NCBI GenBank assembly: GCA_900547225.1
Contig: URFW01000006.1
Coordinates: 18,270 to 82,269 of the forward strand
Length of the DNA stretch: 64,000 nucleotides
From: an uncultured Mycoplasmatota bacterium
Lineage (GTDB): Bacteria; Bacillota_I; Bacilli_A; RF39; UBA660
Direction of reading: 5' to 3'
Position numbers and translations under genes: made by a program
Part shown: positions 34,295 to 41,773 of the stretch, in pieces
Layout: each line of letters begins with the position of its first letter
Position numbering within the stretch: the stretch's first letter is position 1
The notes under the pieces: model-generated
What the model was told of the DNA's origin: nothing
The model's input: the letters and a program-made list of their open reading frames with translations, nothing else
Databases searched by the model: none

Positions 34295-35510
34295 ACATTA
34301 TATAACTTATATCTACGTTTCCTTCTATTCCTGGAATACTTCCCTTTGAAGTGTATTGCCACATAGAATATGCTCCATCATACTTACAAGTACTATTATA
34401 TTCTGCTACCCAGTCAACATGATTTTTAGCAACTTGTCCCAATTTATTCATTGCATACCATCTACCAGAATAAACCTTTACTTTGTATTTTCCTCCATTA
34501 TAATTATTTACGGTATTTATGTATTCTTCAACTATTTTATTATACATATCCTTTGATATTTCATTAGAACTACTATTTTTAGCATTCCAACTTTCTATGT
34601 CATAATATATTCCAAGTGTAGGTGTAATATTATAGGTACTAATCATATTGTTAGTAAAGTTAGCTTCTTTTTTAGCACCTGTTAAAGTAGTTGAATAACT
34701 AAATAGATATATCCCATAAGGAATGTTTAGCCTTTTAAGCTCATTTAAATTTGAAATGAACTTTTTATCTAATGTTTCATAATATCCAAGTCTTAAGATA
34801 ACACCATAGCAATCACTTTCATTTTTAAACTTTTCCCAGTCAATATCTTTCTGGTAATAGCTTACATCTACAACCTTTATTTTAGATGTTCCTAAATGTT
34901 TGCCTGACGGTGAAAAATAATTATCTATTCCGTCTATGTTTTTTATACCAGTAACTTTATTATCGTTTTCATAGTAGTAAGTAACACCACCTTCTTCTTT
35001 AAAACCATTTTTTAAATTAATAGTTGATGGATTGGAAATTTCTTCACCACTTATATTATCACTTTCTAAAACATCACCATCAAAGTTAGCAAGTGAAATA
35101 TCACTTTCATTTACATTAATATCACTAGTTATTTTATTTTCTTCATTTTCATTATCTTCTTCTTTATTAATTTCTTCATCATTTTCTGAGCTTTCTAATG
35201 CATCATTAAAATTTTCTTCATAAACAATTTGTTTAGGGCTTTCTTCTTTCTTTTCATATATAATTTCAAAATCATCTTCATTGATATCATTATTAACCTT
35301 CTCTTTTGAATTAGTATTTTTGATAGTATAATCCTGATCTATCTTTGCAACTGCGCTAGTATAATAAGTTCTTTCTTTTTTATTTTCTATTACATCACTT
35401 ACTATTACATCATCTTTTAATATTTCCCCCTCGTTATTTTTTACCGGAATTACGTTCAAAATTCCAACTCCTACTAAAATACTTCCTGCAATTAAAATAT
35501 GTTTTTTCAT
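34293..35510 (-). CDS. Secreted GH25 (lysozyme-type) muramidase
   Basis: The C-terminal 200 residues are a GH25 domain: KVVDVSYYQKDIDWEKFK (first Asp), GVILRLGYYETLDKKF, PYGIYLFSYSTT, GIYYDIESWN (catalytic Asp-Glu) and DWVAEYNS. These enzymes cut the MurNAc-GlcNAc bond of peptidoglycan. The N-terminus is a signal anchor (HILIAGSILVGVGILNVI), followed by an acidic low-complexity linker (residues about 60-150) and a choline-binding-like repeat (GVTYYYENDNKVTGIKNIDG). The start is at MKKHILIAG because AAGGAGGG precedes it by seven bases. Secretion and wall attachment by the linker or repeat are likely. Confidence 0.93.
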   Translation of the reverse strand: MKKHILIAGSILVGVGILNVIPVKNNEGEILKDDVIVSDVIENKKERTYYTSAVAKIDQDYTIKNTNSKEKVNNDINEDDFEIIYEKKEESPKQIVYEENFNDALESSENDEEINKEEDNENEENKITSDINVNESDISLANFDGDVLESDNISGEEISNPSTINLKNGFKEEGGVTYYYENDNKVTGIKNIDGIDNYFSPSGKHLGTSKIKVVDVSYYQKDIDWEKFKNESDCYGVILRLGYYETLDKKFISNLNELKRLNIPYGIYLFSYSTTLTGAKKEANFTNNMISTYNITPTLGIYYDIESWNAKNSSSNEISKDMYNKIVEEYINTVNNYNGGKYKVKVYSGRWYAMNKLGQVAKNHVDWVAEYNSTCKYDGAYSMWQYTSKGSIPGIEGNVDISYIM

Positions 35511-35561
35511 ATGATCCCTCCTTTTCACATATTTAATTAATGAATATTAATACAAAACTAC

Positions 35562-35590
35562 TTTACATAAAAAAGTTTATTTTGTATAAT
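35562..35590 (+). promoter_or_regulatory. Strong sigma-A promoter of a short antisense RNA
   Basis: TTTACA (35562-35567) and TATAAT (35585-35590) are separated by exactly 17 bases on the plus strand. There is no protein-coding frame downstream, only a structured stretch ending in a terminator. Confidence 0.8.
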
Positions 35591-35596
35591 TTAATT

Positions 35597-35697
35597 AGTG
35601 AAAGAACCTAACAATAAAGGTTAGTTTGCTTTCCATTTGTTAGTATGGAAACAGCATATCCCCCTTAACTATTTGGGCATATGCTGTTTCTTTTATA
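35597..35697 (+). ncRNA. Candidate antitoxin RNA (about 100 nt, three hairpins)
   Basis: The predicted transcript holds CTAAC/GTTAG, a perfect 7-bp hairpin TTTCCAT/ATGGAAA (loop TTGTTAGT), and a perfect 11-bp hairpin AAACAGCATAT/ATATGCTGTTT followed by a T-rich tail that acts as terminator. The loop TTGTTAG is complementary to CTAACAA in the first hairpin, so a kissing or pseudoknot fold is possible. It is convergent with a 26-residue membrane peptide and overlaps its mRNA. A segment at 35646-35678 recurs as a direct repeat in the DNA of the peptide's 5' leader. This geometry is that of Fst/par-type type I antitoxins. Confidence 0.65.
35646..35678 (+). repeat. Direct repeat copy 1 (in the antitoxin RNA)
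   Basis: TGGAAA(CA)GCATAT...CCC...AACTATTTGG aligns with the copy at 35810-35840 (TGGAAAGCATAAC...CCC...AACTATTAGG), with most bases identical by eye. Because the two transcripts run in opposite directions, direct repeats in DNA become complementary segments in RNA. Confidence 0.6.
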
Positions 35698-35773
35698 TTT
35701 TAAATATTAGTATTACTAATAAAAAAATTAAAAGAAGAATAATTATTTTAAGAAATTTATTTTCTTTCTTCAT
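35693..35773 (-). CDS. Candidate type I toxin: 26-residue membrane peptide
   Basis: A 26-codon frame (MKKENKFLKIIILLLIFL then VILIFKI) encodes a basic N-terminus and one long hydrophobic helix. GGGGTGAT lies five bases before the ATG. Upstream, CCACTTT and AAAGTGG form a hairpin that ends directly at this ribosome-binding site, as in type I toxin mRNAs. The frame is convergent with a short antisense RNA. Many type I toxins (Fst, TxpA, BsrG) are small membrane peptides with exactly such a layout. The sequence itself is too short to assign by homology, so the call rests on architecture. Confidence 0.5.
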   Translation of the reverse strand: MKKENKFLKIIILLLIFLLVILIFKI

Positions 35774-35809
35774 AATTATCACCCCACTTTCTATTTAAAA
35801 AATAAAAAG

Positions 35810-35840
35810 TGGAAAGCATAACTACCCAAACTATTAGGTC
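35810..35840 (-). repeat. Direct repeat copy 2 (in the toxin mRNA leader)
   Basis: This is the second copy of the element at 35646-35678, located 40-70 bases upstream of the peptide start, in its predicted 5' leader. The minus-strand RNA of this copy is complementary to the antitoxin RNA copy. Confidence 0.6.
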
Positions 35841-35921
35841 CTCTCATATCTATAGTTAGACACTTTTTTAAAATACCCCCTAAAAATATCTAAAAAATTA
35901 TAAAAAAATTTCAAATATAAC

Positions 35922-35958
35922 AAAAAAGGATTAAAAGTTATTGTTTTAATCCTTTTTA
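35922..35958 (-). terminator. uvrC terminator
   Basis: AAAAAGGATTAAAA and TTTTAATCCTTTTT form a 14-bp stem with a seven-base loop and six T on the minus strand, overlapping the uvrC stop codon region. Confidence 0.85.
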
Positions 35959-37712
35959 TATTCCTTTAAAAAATTATATAAATCTTCTGCCACTTTATCT
36001 GGCAAATCTTCTTTCAAGGCCTCTTTGCTTAATTCCTTGAGTCTAGTAATAGTTCTATATTTTTTTAATAATTCTTTTTTTCTTTTAACACCAATTCCTG
36101 GTACATTATCCAAAATACTAGATAATTGCCCTTTACTTCTTATATCTTTATGATAACTTATGGTAAACCGGTGAACCTCATCTTGCATGCGTGTTAAAAG
36201 ATGAAACAAATCCGATTTTTTATCAATATCATATTCTTTATATTCACTTATTAAAGAGGTCGTTGTATGTTTATCATTTTTCTTAAGTCCAATAACAGGA
36301 ATATCTAAATACAAACTATCTAAGATTTCTTTTGCAGCGTGTATTTGGGATATACCACCATCTACTATTATTAAATCAGGTCTTTCTAATTTATCATGGA
36401 GTACTCTATAATACCTTCTATATATTACTTCCTGCATAGTATGATAATCGTCTTTAGAGCCAAAGTTTATCTTATACTTGCGGTATTCTTTTTTATCCGG
36501 TTTTCCGTTTGTAAACACTACCATACCTGAAACTGTAAACGTTCCAAATAGATGTGCATTATCAAATATTTCAATTCTTTTTAAATTAGGAATATTAAGC
36601 ATTTTACCTAACTCTTCATTTGCTCCAAACGTTCGTTTATCATCCCTTACTATCAGTTCGAATTCTTCATCTAGTGCCATTTTTGCGTTATCATAAGCCA
36701 TATCTACAAGCCATTTTTTAGTTCCGCGAACTGGCGTTAAAAACTTAGTGTTAATTGCATCGCTTAATAGTTTAACATCAAAAGAAGAACTTGTTAAAAC
36801 CTCTTTTGGAACCTCGTTTTTATCATAAAAACTAGTTATAAAGTAAGATAAGGTATCTTTTTCATCATCTATTAAAGGAAATATATCCTTATCCCTCATA
36901 TTTATTCTACCGTCTCTTAAGTGAAGCACCTGAAACGATATATAATCATTTTTAACATAATAATTTATAACATCTCTATCGACGTTATCATTTAAACTAA
37001 TTTTTTGTTTTTCAAGTACCTTATCAATGTATTCAAGCATTTCCTTATACTCAAGTGCCATTTCAAAATTAAGTTTACTTGAAGCCTCACTCATTAGATT
37101 CTTAATTTTTTTTCTAACCTCATCATAATTACCCTTTAAAAAGCTTGAAACTTCATCAGTCATTTTTTTTATTATACTTTTATTTATCTTTTTTTCACAA
37201 TAACCAAGACACTGACCGATATGATAGTATAAACATACCTTTTTATCCATGGTATGACACTTTCTAAAAGGATATATTCTGTTTAATAATTCTACCGTTT
37301 TTCTGGCAGCATTAGCATTAGGATATGGTCCAAATAACTTTCCCTTATGTCCTTTAATTTTTCTAGGTCTTGATATTATAAGTCTTGGATACGTTTCATT
37401 TGTTATTTCTATATATGGATAAGATTTATTATCTTTAAGCATTATGTTGTATTTTGGAGAATACTTTTTAATTAAGTTAATCTCTAATAAAAGAGACTCT
37501 ACTTCTGTTTTAGTTACAATGTACTCAAAATCGCGGATGTTTTCTACCAAAGCCTTGGTTTTACCAGTATGTTCTCTATTAAAGTATGATGATACTCTTC
37601 TCTTTAAATTCTTTGCTTTACCAACATATATTATCTTACCATCTACGTTTTTCATTAAATAACAACCTGGTTCTGTTGTAAGTAAGCTTAATTTCTCTTT
37701 AATTTTATCCAT
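35946..37712 (-). CDS. uvrC: Excinuclease ABC subunit C
   Basis: UvrC makes both incisions in nucleotide excision repair. The N-terminal GIY-YIG nuclease reads PGCYLMKNVDGKIIYVGKAK. The UVR domain is near residues 195-230 (MALEYKEMLEYIDKVL), and the C-terminal RNase H-like domain has VVDGG-type IIVDGGISQIHAAKEIL. Helix-hairpin-helix follows (DNVPGIGVKRKKELLKKY). The length of 588 residues is normal. It is read as its own unit with a strong terminator. Confidence 0.97.
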   Translation of the reverse strand: MDKIKEKLSLLTTEPGCYLMKNVDGKIIYVGKAKNLKRRVSSYFNREHTGKTKALVENIRDFEYIVTKTEVESLLLEINLIKKYSPKYNIMLKDNKSYPYIEITNETYPRLIISRPRKIKGHKGKLFGPYPNANAARKTVELLNRIYPFRKCHTMDKKVCLYYHIGQCLGYCEKKINKSIIKKMTDEVSSFLKGNYDEVRKKIKNLMSEASSKLNFEMALEYKEMLEYIDKVLEKQKISLNDNVDRDVINYYVKNDYISFQVLHLRDGRINMRDKDIFPLIDDEKDTLSYFITSFYDKNEVPKEVLTSSSFDVKLLSDAINTKFLTPVRGTKKWLVDMAYDNAKMALDEEFELIVRDDKRTFGANEELGKMLNIPNLKRIEIFDNAHLFGTFTVSGMVVFTNGKPDKKEYRKYKINFGSKDDYHTMQEVIYRRYYRVLHDKLERPDLIIVDGGISQIHAAKEILDSLYLDIPVIGLKKNDKHTTTSLISEYKEYDIDKKSDLFHLLTRMQDEVHRFTISYHKDIRSKGQLSSILDNVPGIGVKRKKELLKKYRTITRLKELSKEALKEDLPDKVAEDLYNFLKEYKKD

Positions 37713-37738
37713 AATAAACCACCTAGTGGTATTATATC

Positions 37739-37776
37739 ACAAAAAAAGCATATTATTTATGCCTATAATATGCTTT
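37739..37776 (-). terminator. Terminator between murE and uvrC
   Basis: AAAGCATATTAT and ATAATATGCTTT form a perfect 12-bp stem followed by seven T on the minus strand. Confidence 0.85.
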
Positions 37777-37875
37777 ATCTTTAGTTTTACTTTCTGAATC
37801 AACATAATTAATATATTTTCCTCTTTTTAAATTGGCATTATGGCACCAATAACATAAGAAAAAGTCAAATTTCAA
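37753..37875 (-). pseudogene. Small Cys-containing ORF or gene remnant (40 codons)
   Basis: The frame reads KFDFFLCYWCHNANLKRG then KYINYVDSESKTKDKAYYRHK. The C-x-x-C pair, the G-K-Y-I-N-Y-V-D-S core and the K-x-Y-Y-R end look like part of a small zinc-ribbon protein whose second Cys pair would follow the Tyr-Tyr-Arg. The frame stops there, within the terminator stem. The only start is a TTG without a ribosome-binding site. It may be a truncated remnant or a very short real gene after murE. Confidence 0.35.
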
Positions 37876-37903
37876 CTTAATAATAAAGAAAAAATGACCA
37901 CTT

Positions 37904-39301
37904 CTAGTCATCTATCTTTTCAATTCTAATAGCTTTTTTGCTCTCTAAGTATTCTAACACCGTTTTTTTATCATTAAAAGGGATTCTCTTATTATTCTTA
38001 ACTATAATAGCTTCCTCATGACCTTTACCTAATATCAATAATACATCGTTTATATCAAGCATTTTAATTCCTTTAATAATGGCTTTTTTTCTATCTAATT
38101 CAATTTCATAATTAGTATTAATAAGACCTTTTATCATATCATCAACTATTTGTTTTGGATCTTCATTATGTAAGTCATCAGAAGTTATAATAGCTTTATC
38201 ACTTAAATCAGTTACTATCTTAGTCATTATAGGTCTTTTTGTTCTATCTCTATCACCAGTGCATCCAAAAACGGTATATATATGTCCATCACATACCTCC
38301 TTTACGGTACTTATTACGTTTTGAACAGCATCCGGTGTATGAGCGTAATCTATTACTATACGATTATTTTGATATTCTACCATATCCATTCTGCCTGGTG
38401 GCATATCTATGTTTAATAAAACATCATATATATCAGAAAAATTAACGCCAAGTTCATGGAGTGATATAATTGTTGTAAGTACATTATATATGTTATATTT
38501 ACCAATTAATGGAACTTTAATATTTTGTTTAACACCATCATTTATAAAGGTGAAATTGCTTCCCATAATACTCATTTGATAATCAGAGATTCTGTAGTCT
38601 CCCCCTTTAAAACCATACGTTATATTAGTATTATAATCAAGCATAAATAAATCTTTATTAGGATCATCATAATTAACTATCGCCTTACCACCTGGTTTTA
38701 TTTGATTAAATAGTTTTTGTTTACATCTAGCATAATTTTCCATCGTGCCGTGTATGTTTAAATGGTCCTGTGTTAAGTTAGTAAAAATAGCATATTCAAA
38801 AGGAACGTTTTCTAGCCTTCTGTGAAGCAGTCCTTCACTAGAGGCCTCAACAACAGCATATCTATAACCTAAATCATATGCTTCTATTAACATTTCATAG
38901 ATTTCAGAAACTTCTGGAGTTGTATTTGAAAGATCAGATATTTTTTTGTCTCTAAAATAACCAATTGTACCTATGTAACAACATTTCATATCTAATTTAT
39001 TTAAAGCATCATGCACTAAATAAGCCGTTGTTGTTTTGCCATTAGTTCCAGTAATACCAATTATGTGCATTTCATTTAGATATTTATTATAATTGTCTTT
39101 TAAATAATCATTTAAGTATTCTCTTGAGTCTTTAACTATTTCATAAGGAACACTATATTCCCCTTCTTCTGCGATTATTTTTGACGCTCCGTTTTTTATA
39201 GCTTGAGGTATAAAATCATGTCCATCACCTACAATACCACGAAGCGCAACAAATATATCTCCTTTTTTTACTTTTCTTGAATCCGTCTTAATATTTACCA
39301 T
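37904..39301 (-). CDS. murE: UDP-MurNAc-tripeptide synthetase
   Basis: MurE adds the third amino acid to the peptidoglycan stem. The N-terminal domain begins DSRKVKKGDIFVALRG. The ATP loop is GITGTNGKTTTAYLVHDAL, and TPEVSEIYEM, VVEASSEGL, FTNLTQDHLNIHG and DYAHTPDAV are the family blocks. The substrate-selecting motif, usually DNPR for meso-DAP enzymes, reads DDLH (TSDDLHNEDP), so the diamino acid may not be meso-DAP. The length of 465 residues is slightly below average. It is transcribed divergently from yigZ. Confidence 0.95.
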   Translation of the reverse strand: MVNIKTDSRKVKKGDIFVALRGIVGDGHDFIPQAIKNGASKIIAEEGEYSVPYEIVKDSREYLNDYLKDNYNKYLNEMHIIGITGTNGKTTTAYLVHDALNKLDMKCCYIGTIGYFRDKKISDLSNTTPEVSEIYEMLIEAYDLGYRYAVVEASSEGLLHRRLENVPFEYAIFTNLTQDHLNIHGTMENYARCKQKLFNQIKPGGKAIVNYDDPNKDLFMLDYNTNITYGFKGGDYRISDYQMSIMGSNFTFINDGVKQNIKVPLIGKYNIYNVLTTIISLHELGVNFSDIYDVLLNIDMPPGRMDMVEYQNNRIVIDYAHTPDAVQNVISTVKEVCDGHIYTVFGCTGDRDRTKRPIMTKIVTDLSDKAIITSDDLHNEDPKQIVDDMIKGLINTNYEIELDRKKAIIKGIKMLDINDVLLILGKGHEEAIIVKNNKRIPFNDKKTVLEYLESKKAIRIEKIDD

Positions 39302-39394
39302 CTATATCACCATTTTTTCAAAGTTTATATGTCCATTATATAATATATTTGATAAAAATGAAATAATCATTTATAATGTTTTTGGTGATTTAAT

Positions 39395-39940
39395 GTGTTT
39401 ACGATTAAAAATGACTTAAATGGAGAGCTGATAGTTAATAAATCAAGGTTTATAACCTATGTATATAAGGTTAATAACGTTTTAGAAGTAAATGAAAAAA
39501 TTGATGCTCTAAAAGCTAAGTACAAGGATGCAACCCACTATTGTTACTCTTATATAATAGATAATATAAAAAGGTTTAATGATGATAAAGAGCCAAGTCA
39601 TACTGCTGGCATGCCAATACTAAATGTTTTAGAAAGTAAAAATTTAAACTACGTTTTAGCAGTCGTTATAAGATACTTTGGTGGTATAAAACTAGGAGCT
39701 GGTGGGCTTGTTAGAGCATATACAAATGCCGTTAGTAATACAATTTCAAATGAATTTATTATTCCTATTAAAAAGATGCTTAAAAAGCGCATTACGTTTG
39801 ATTATTCGTATATTAATAAAGTTAATTATATTTTAAAAGAAAATAAAATCACATATAAAGAATTTGATAAAGATGTAATTTATGAATTTACCTATGAAGA
39901 AGGAAATTATCCGAAAGAGTTAGATAATTATATAAAATAA
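39395..39940 (+). CDS. YigZ/IMPACT family protein (UPF0029), GTG start
   Basis: The N-terminal domain ends in the family signature VVIRYFGGIKLGAGGLVRAY, and KDATHYCYSYIID with DDKEPSHTAGMPIL are typical of the IMPACT family. The C-terminal half is the DUF1949 ferredoxin-like domain. Cellular role is not firmly known; relatives affect translation under stress. The start is GTG, preceded by GGTGAT, with no ATG nearby. It is a single gene divergent from murE and ends at a bidirectional hairpin. Confidence 0.93.
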   Translation: MFTIKNDLNGELIVNKSRFITYVYKVNNVLEVNEKIDALKAKYKDATHYCYSYIIDNIKRFNDDKEPSHTAGMPILNVLESKNLNYVLAVVIRYFGGIKLGAGGLVRAYTNAVSNTISNEFIIPIKKMLKKRITFDYSYINKVNYILKENKITYKEFDKDVIYEFTYEEGNYPKELDNYIK

Positions 39941-39974
39941 AAAGCTTAAGTTTTTTTAAACCTAAGCTTTTTAT
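39939..39974. terminator. Bidirectional terminator
   Basis: AAAAAGCTTA and TAAGCTTTTT form a ten-bp stem with T tracts on both strands, ending yigZ and the convergent prepilin operon. Confidence 0.85.
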
Positions 39975-40381
39975 TTGCATATTTTTTTAGAATCATCAAT
40001 AGTTTGCGATTCACAACCACAATCGTTATAAGTTACGCCATCTATTTCAATACTATACTTTAGTTTAAGACCAGCTGCATCGCACTTTTCAACTTTTACA
40101 GTCTTATTATTATAATCATACTTTGATTCGTCAAAATCAGCATACTTATCTTTAAAAGTTGATACTGTTATATCATTTGGTAAAGTATCCAAAATAGATG
40201 TGTTATCTGAAACATAACTTTTAGCACCTGTTAAAATACTACTTATTACGTTTTCCTTATTTTCAACATCTTGGTTTTTCTTTATCTTATTAACTGCCGT
40301 TATGCTAATTGATAAAAGTATACCAAGAATTACTATTACCGCTAGTAGTTCTATTAAAGTAAATCCTTTTTTATTCTTCAT
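39971..40381 (-). CDS. Type IV prepilin-like protein (136 aa)
   Basis: The N-terminus KNKKGFTLIELLAVIVILGIL is a canonical prepilin leader with cleavage between G and F and Glu at +5, followed by the hydrophobic assembly helix. The rest is a small globular pilin head with four Cys near the C-terminus (CDAAG, DCGCES and a final CK), likely two disulphides. The start is at MKNKK, behind AGTGGG, and overlaps the thioredoxin stop. It resembles ComGC or a minor pilin. No ATPase, platform protein or prepilin peptidase is nearby. Its neighbour thioredoxin may be coincidental. Confidence 0.88.
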   Translation of the reverse strand: MKNKKGFTLIELLAVIVILGILLSISITAVNKIKKNQDVENKENVISSILTGAKSYVSDNTSILDTLPNDITVSTFKDKYADFDESKYDYNNKTVKVEKCDAAGLKLKYSIEIDGVTYNDCGCESQTIDDSKKICK

Positions 40382-40673
40382 CATTAACCCACTTTCTAAG
40401 TTCATCCAAGCTTTGATATCCAACTTTTCTTTTTATCTCTTTACCATTTTCAAATACTATTAAAGTTGGTATCGTAAATACCTTATATTTTTCTGCAACT
40501 TCTTTTTCTTCATCAACATCTAGCTTAAGAATTGGAATTACTTTTTCTTCATCAAACTTTTCTAGTACTAACCCAAGCATCTTACAAGGGCCACACCAAG
40601 TAGCAAAAAAATCAACCAATACTTTATCTCCTTCTACTTCTTTATTAAATTCATCTTTGTTTATGTATTTCAT
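40371..40673 (-). CDS. Thioredoxin
   Basis: The active site is FFATWCGPCKMLGLVLEKF with the WCGPC motif, followed by VIPILKLDVDEEKEVAEKY and the cis-Pro block FTIPTLIVFENG. The length of 100 residues is typical. It keeps cytosolic thiols reduced. The ATG of MKYINKDEF follows AAGGTT. The stop overlaps the prepilin start. It follows cvpA by 15 bases. Confidence 0.95.
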   Translation of the reverse strand: MKYINKDEFNKEVEGDKVLVDFFATWCGPCKMLGLVLEKFDEEKVIPILKLDVDEEKEVAEKYKVFTIPTLIVFENGKEIKRKVGYQSLDELRKWVNDEE

Positions 40674-40687
40674 AATAACCTTCCTTT

Positions 40688-41638
40688 CTAACAATCTCCT
40701 GGAAATTGATCACAATAATCAATATCATCTTCATCTTCTTCTATTTCTGCATCTTCTGAATCATCTTCATATACATCACCAGATGACTCATAATCACTTT
40801 CTTCATAGCTAGAAGAATCATCAGTCTCATTACTATCATACTCTTCACTATCATTGTTATATGAATCTTCTTCTTTTGATGAAGAATTTAAGTTTTCTGT
40901 ATCATCGTTTGATTCATTATTGACATTATTAGAATCCTTTTCTTTTCTAGTCCCTAGCAATTTATTTAGTTTTTCTAAATCCTTCATCTTATCATCATCA
41001 ATCAATTTAGTTTTAAGCATATATTTTATTATATCATCATTTACATTTTTATAGTTCAAAATCGTGTTATCTTCTTCATTTATTCTTTTTATTACGTATC
41101 TTTCGTTAGCATATAAATTCATGTTTTCCCTAGATAACACCGGGGTTTTTGTCATAATTACGTATACTAATTTTGAATTATTCAGAGAAACAAAATTAAA
41201 ATTTGGCGATGATAATATAAGTGATATATTAAATATAAAAGTTAGTATAAGAGGTACTGACACTAGTGCTCCTAACACCTTATTTATTAAATTAGTTTCA
41301 ACCATACTGTCTAATATCTTTGAAGATAATTTAGTTTTGTTTATTATCTTATTGAATATAAAAATAATAACTACTAGAAGTAACAAATATAATACTAATT
41401 TCCAAAAAATTATATTAATAGATTTTAATCCTTCGGATTTACCATTAAAATTTAAAAAAGGTATATATTTATACAAAAGACCTACTAAAATGTCACTTAA
41501 TTTTCCTGATAATAAGGAAGATAAAAACAATATTAAAAAATCCGTTAGCTCCTTTAATAGACCTCTTTGATACCCCAAGTAAACTCCAAATAATAATAAA
41601 GCAATTACTACAATATTTACTATTTCCATTTTACTCAC
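40688..41638 (-). CDS. cvpA: CvpA-family membrane protein with acidic tail (316 aa)
   Basis: Four membrane helices fill residues 5-165, including VIALLLFGVYLGYQRGLLKEL at the start, the signature of the CvpA/colicin V production family. After residue 220 an Asn/Ser/Asp/Glu-rich low-complexity tail of about 90 residues follows and ends with CDQFPGDC. CvpA homologs are usually about 180 residues, so the tail is extra. It should face the cytoplasm or the wall depending on topology and may bind partners. It precedes thioredoxin and the prepilin on one transcript. Confidence 0.85.
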   Translation of the reverse strand: MSKMEIVNIVVIALLLFGVYLGYQRGLLKELTDFLILFLSSLLSGKLSDILVGLLYKYIPFLNFNGKSEGLKSINIIFWKLVLYLLLLVVIIFIFNKIINKTKLSSKILDSMVETNLINKVLGALVSVPLILTFIFNISLILSSPNFNFVSLNNSKLVYVIMTKTPVLSRENMNLYANERYVIKRINEEDNTILNYKNVNDDIIKYMLKTKLIDDDKMKDLEKLNKLLGTRKEKDSNNVNNESNDDTENLNSSSKEEDSYNNDSEEYDSNETDDSSSYEESDYESSGDVYEDDSEDAEIEEDEDDIDYCDQFPGDC

Positions 41639-41773
41639 CCTTTATCCTAAAAACATTATATAATATTTTCACCTAAAAATATACAAACTTTATCTTATAT
41701 TTACATTATAATGTATAGTCTGTTTTAAATAAACGAATTTTATGCTAAAATATATTAAAAGGACGTGAAATAA

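Noticed and set aside
35597..35697. preQ1 or c-di-GMP riboswitch
   Set aside because: The transcript ends at its own terminator and the only overlapping gene is on the other strand. The conserved cores of those riboswitches are absent.
41064..41570. Plus-strand frame of 168 codons over cvpA
   Set aside because: Antisense to four predicted membrane helices with a family signature; no RBS.
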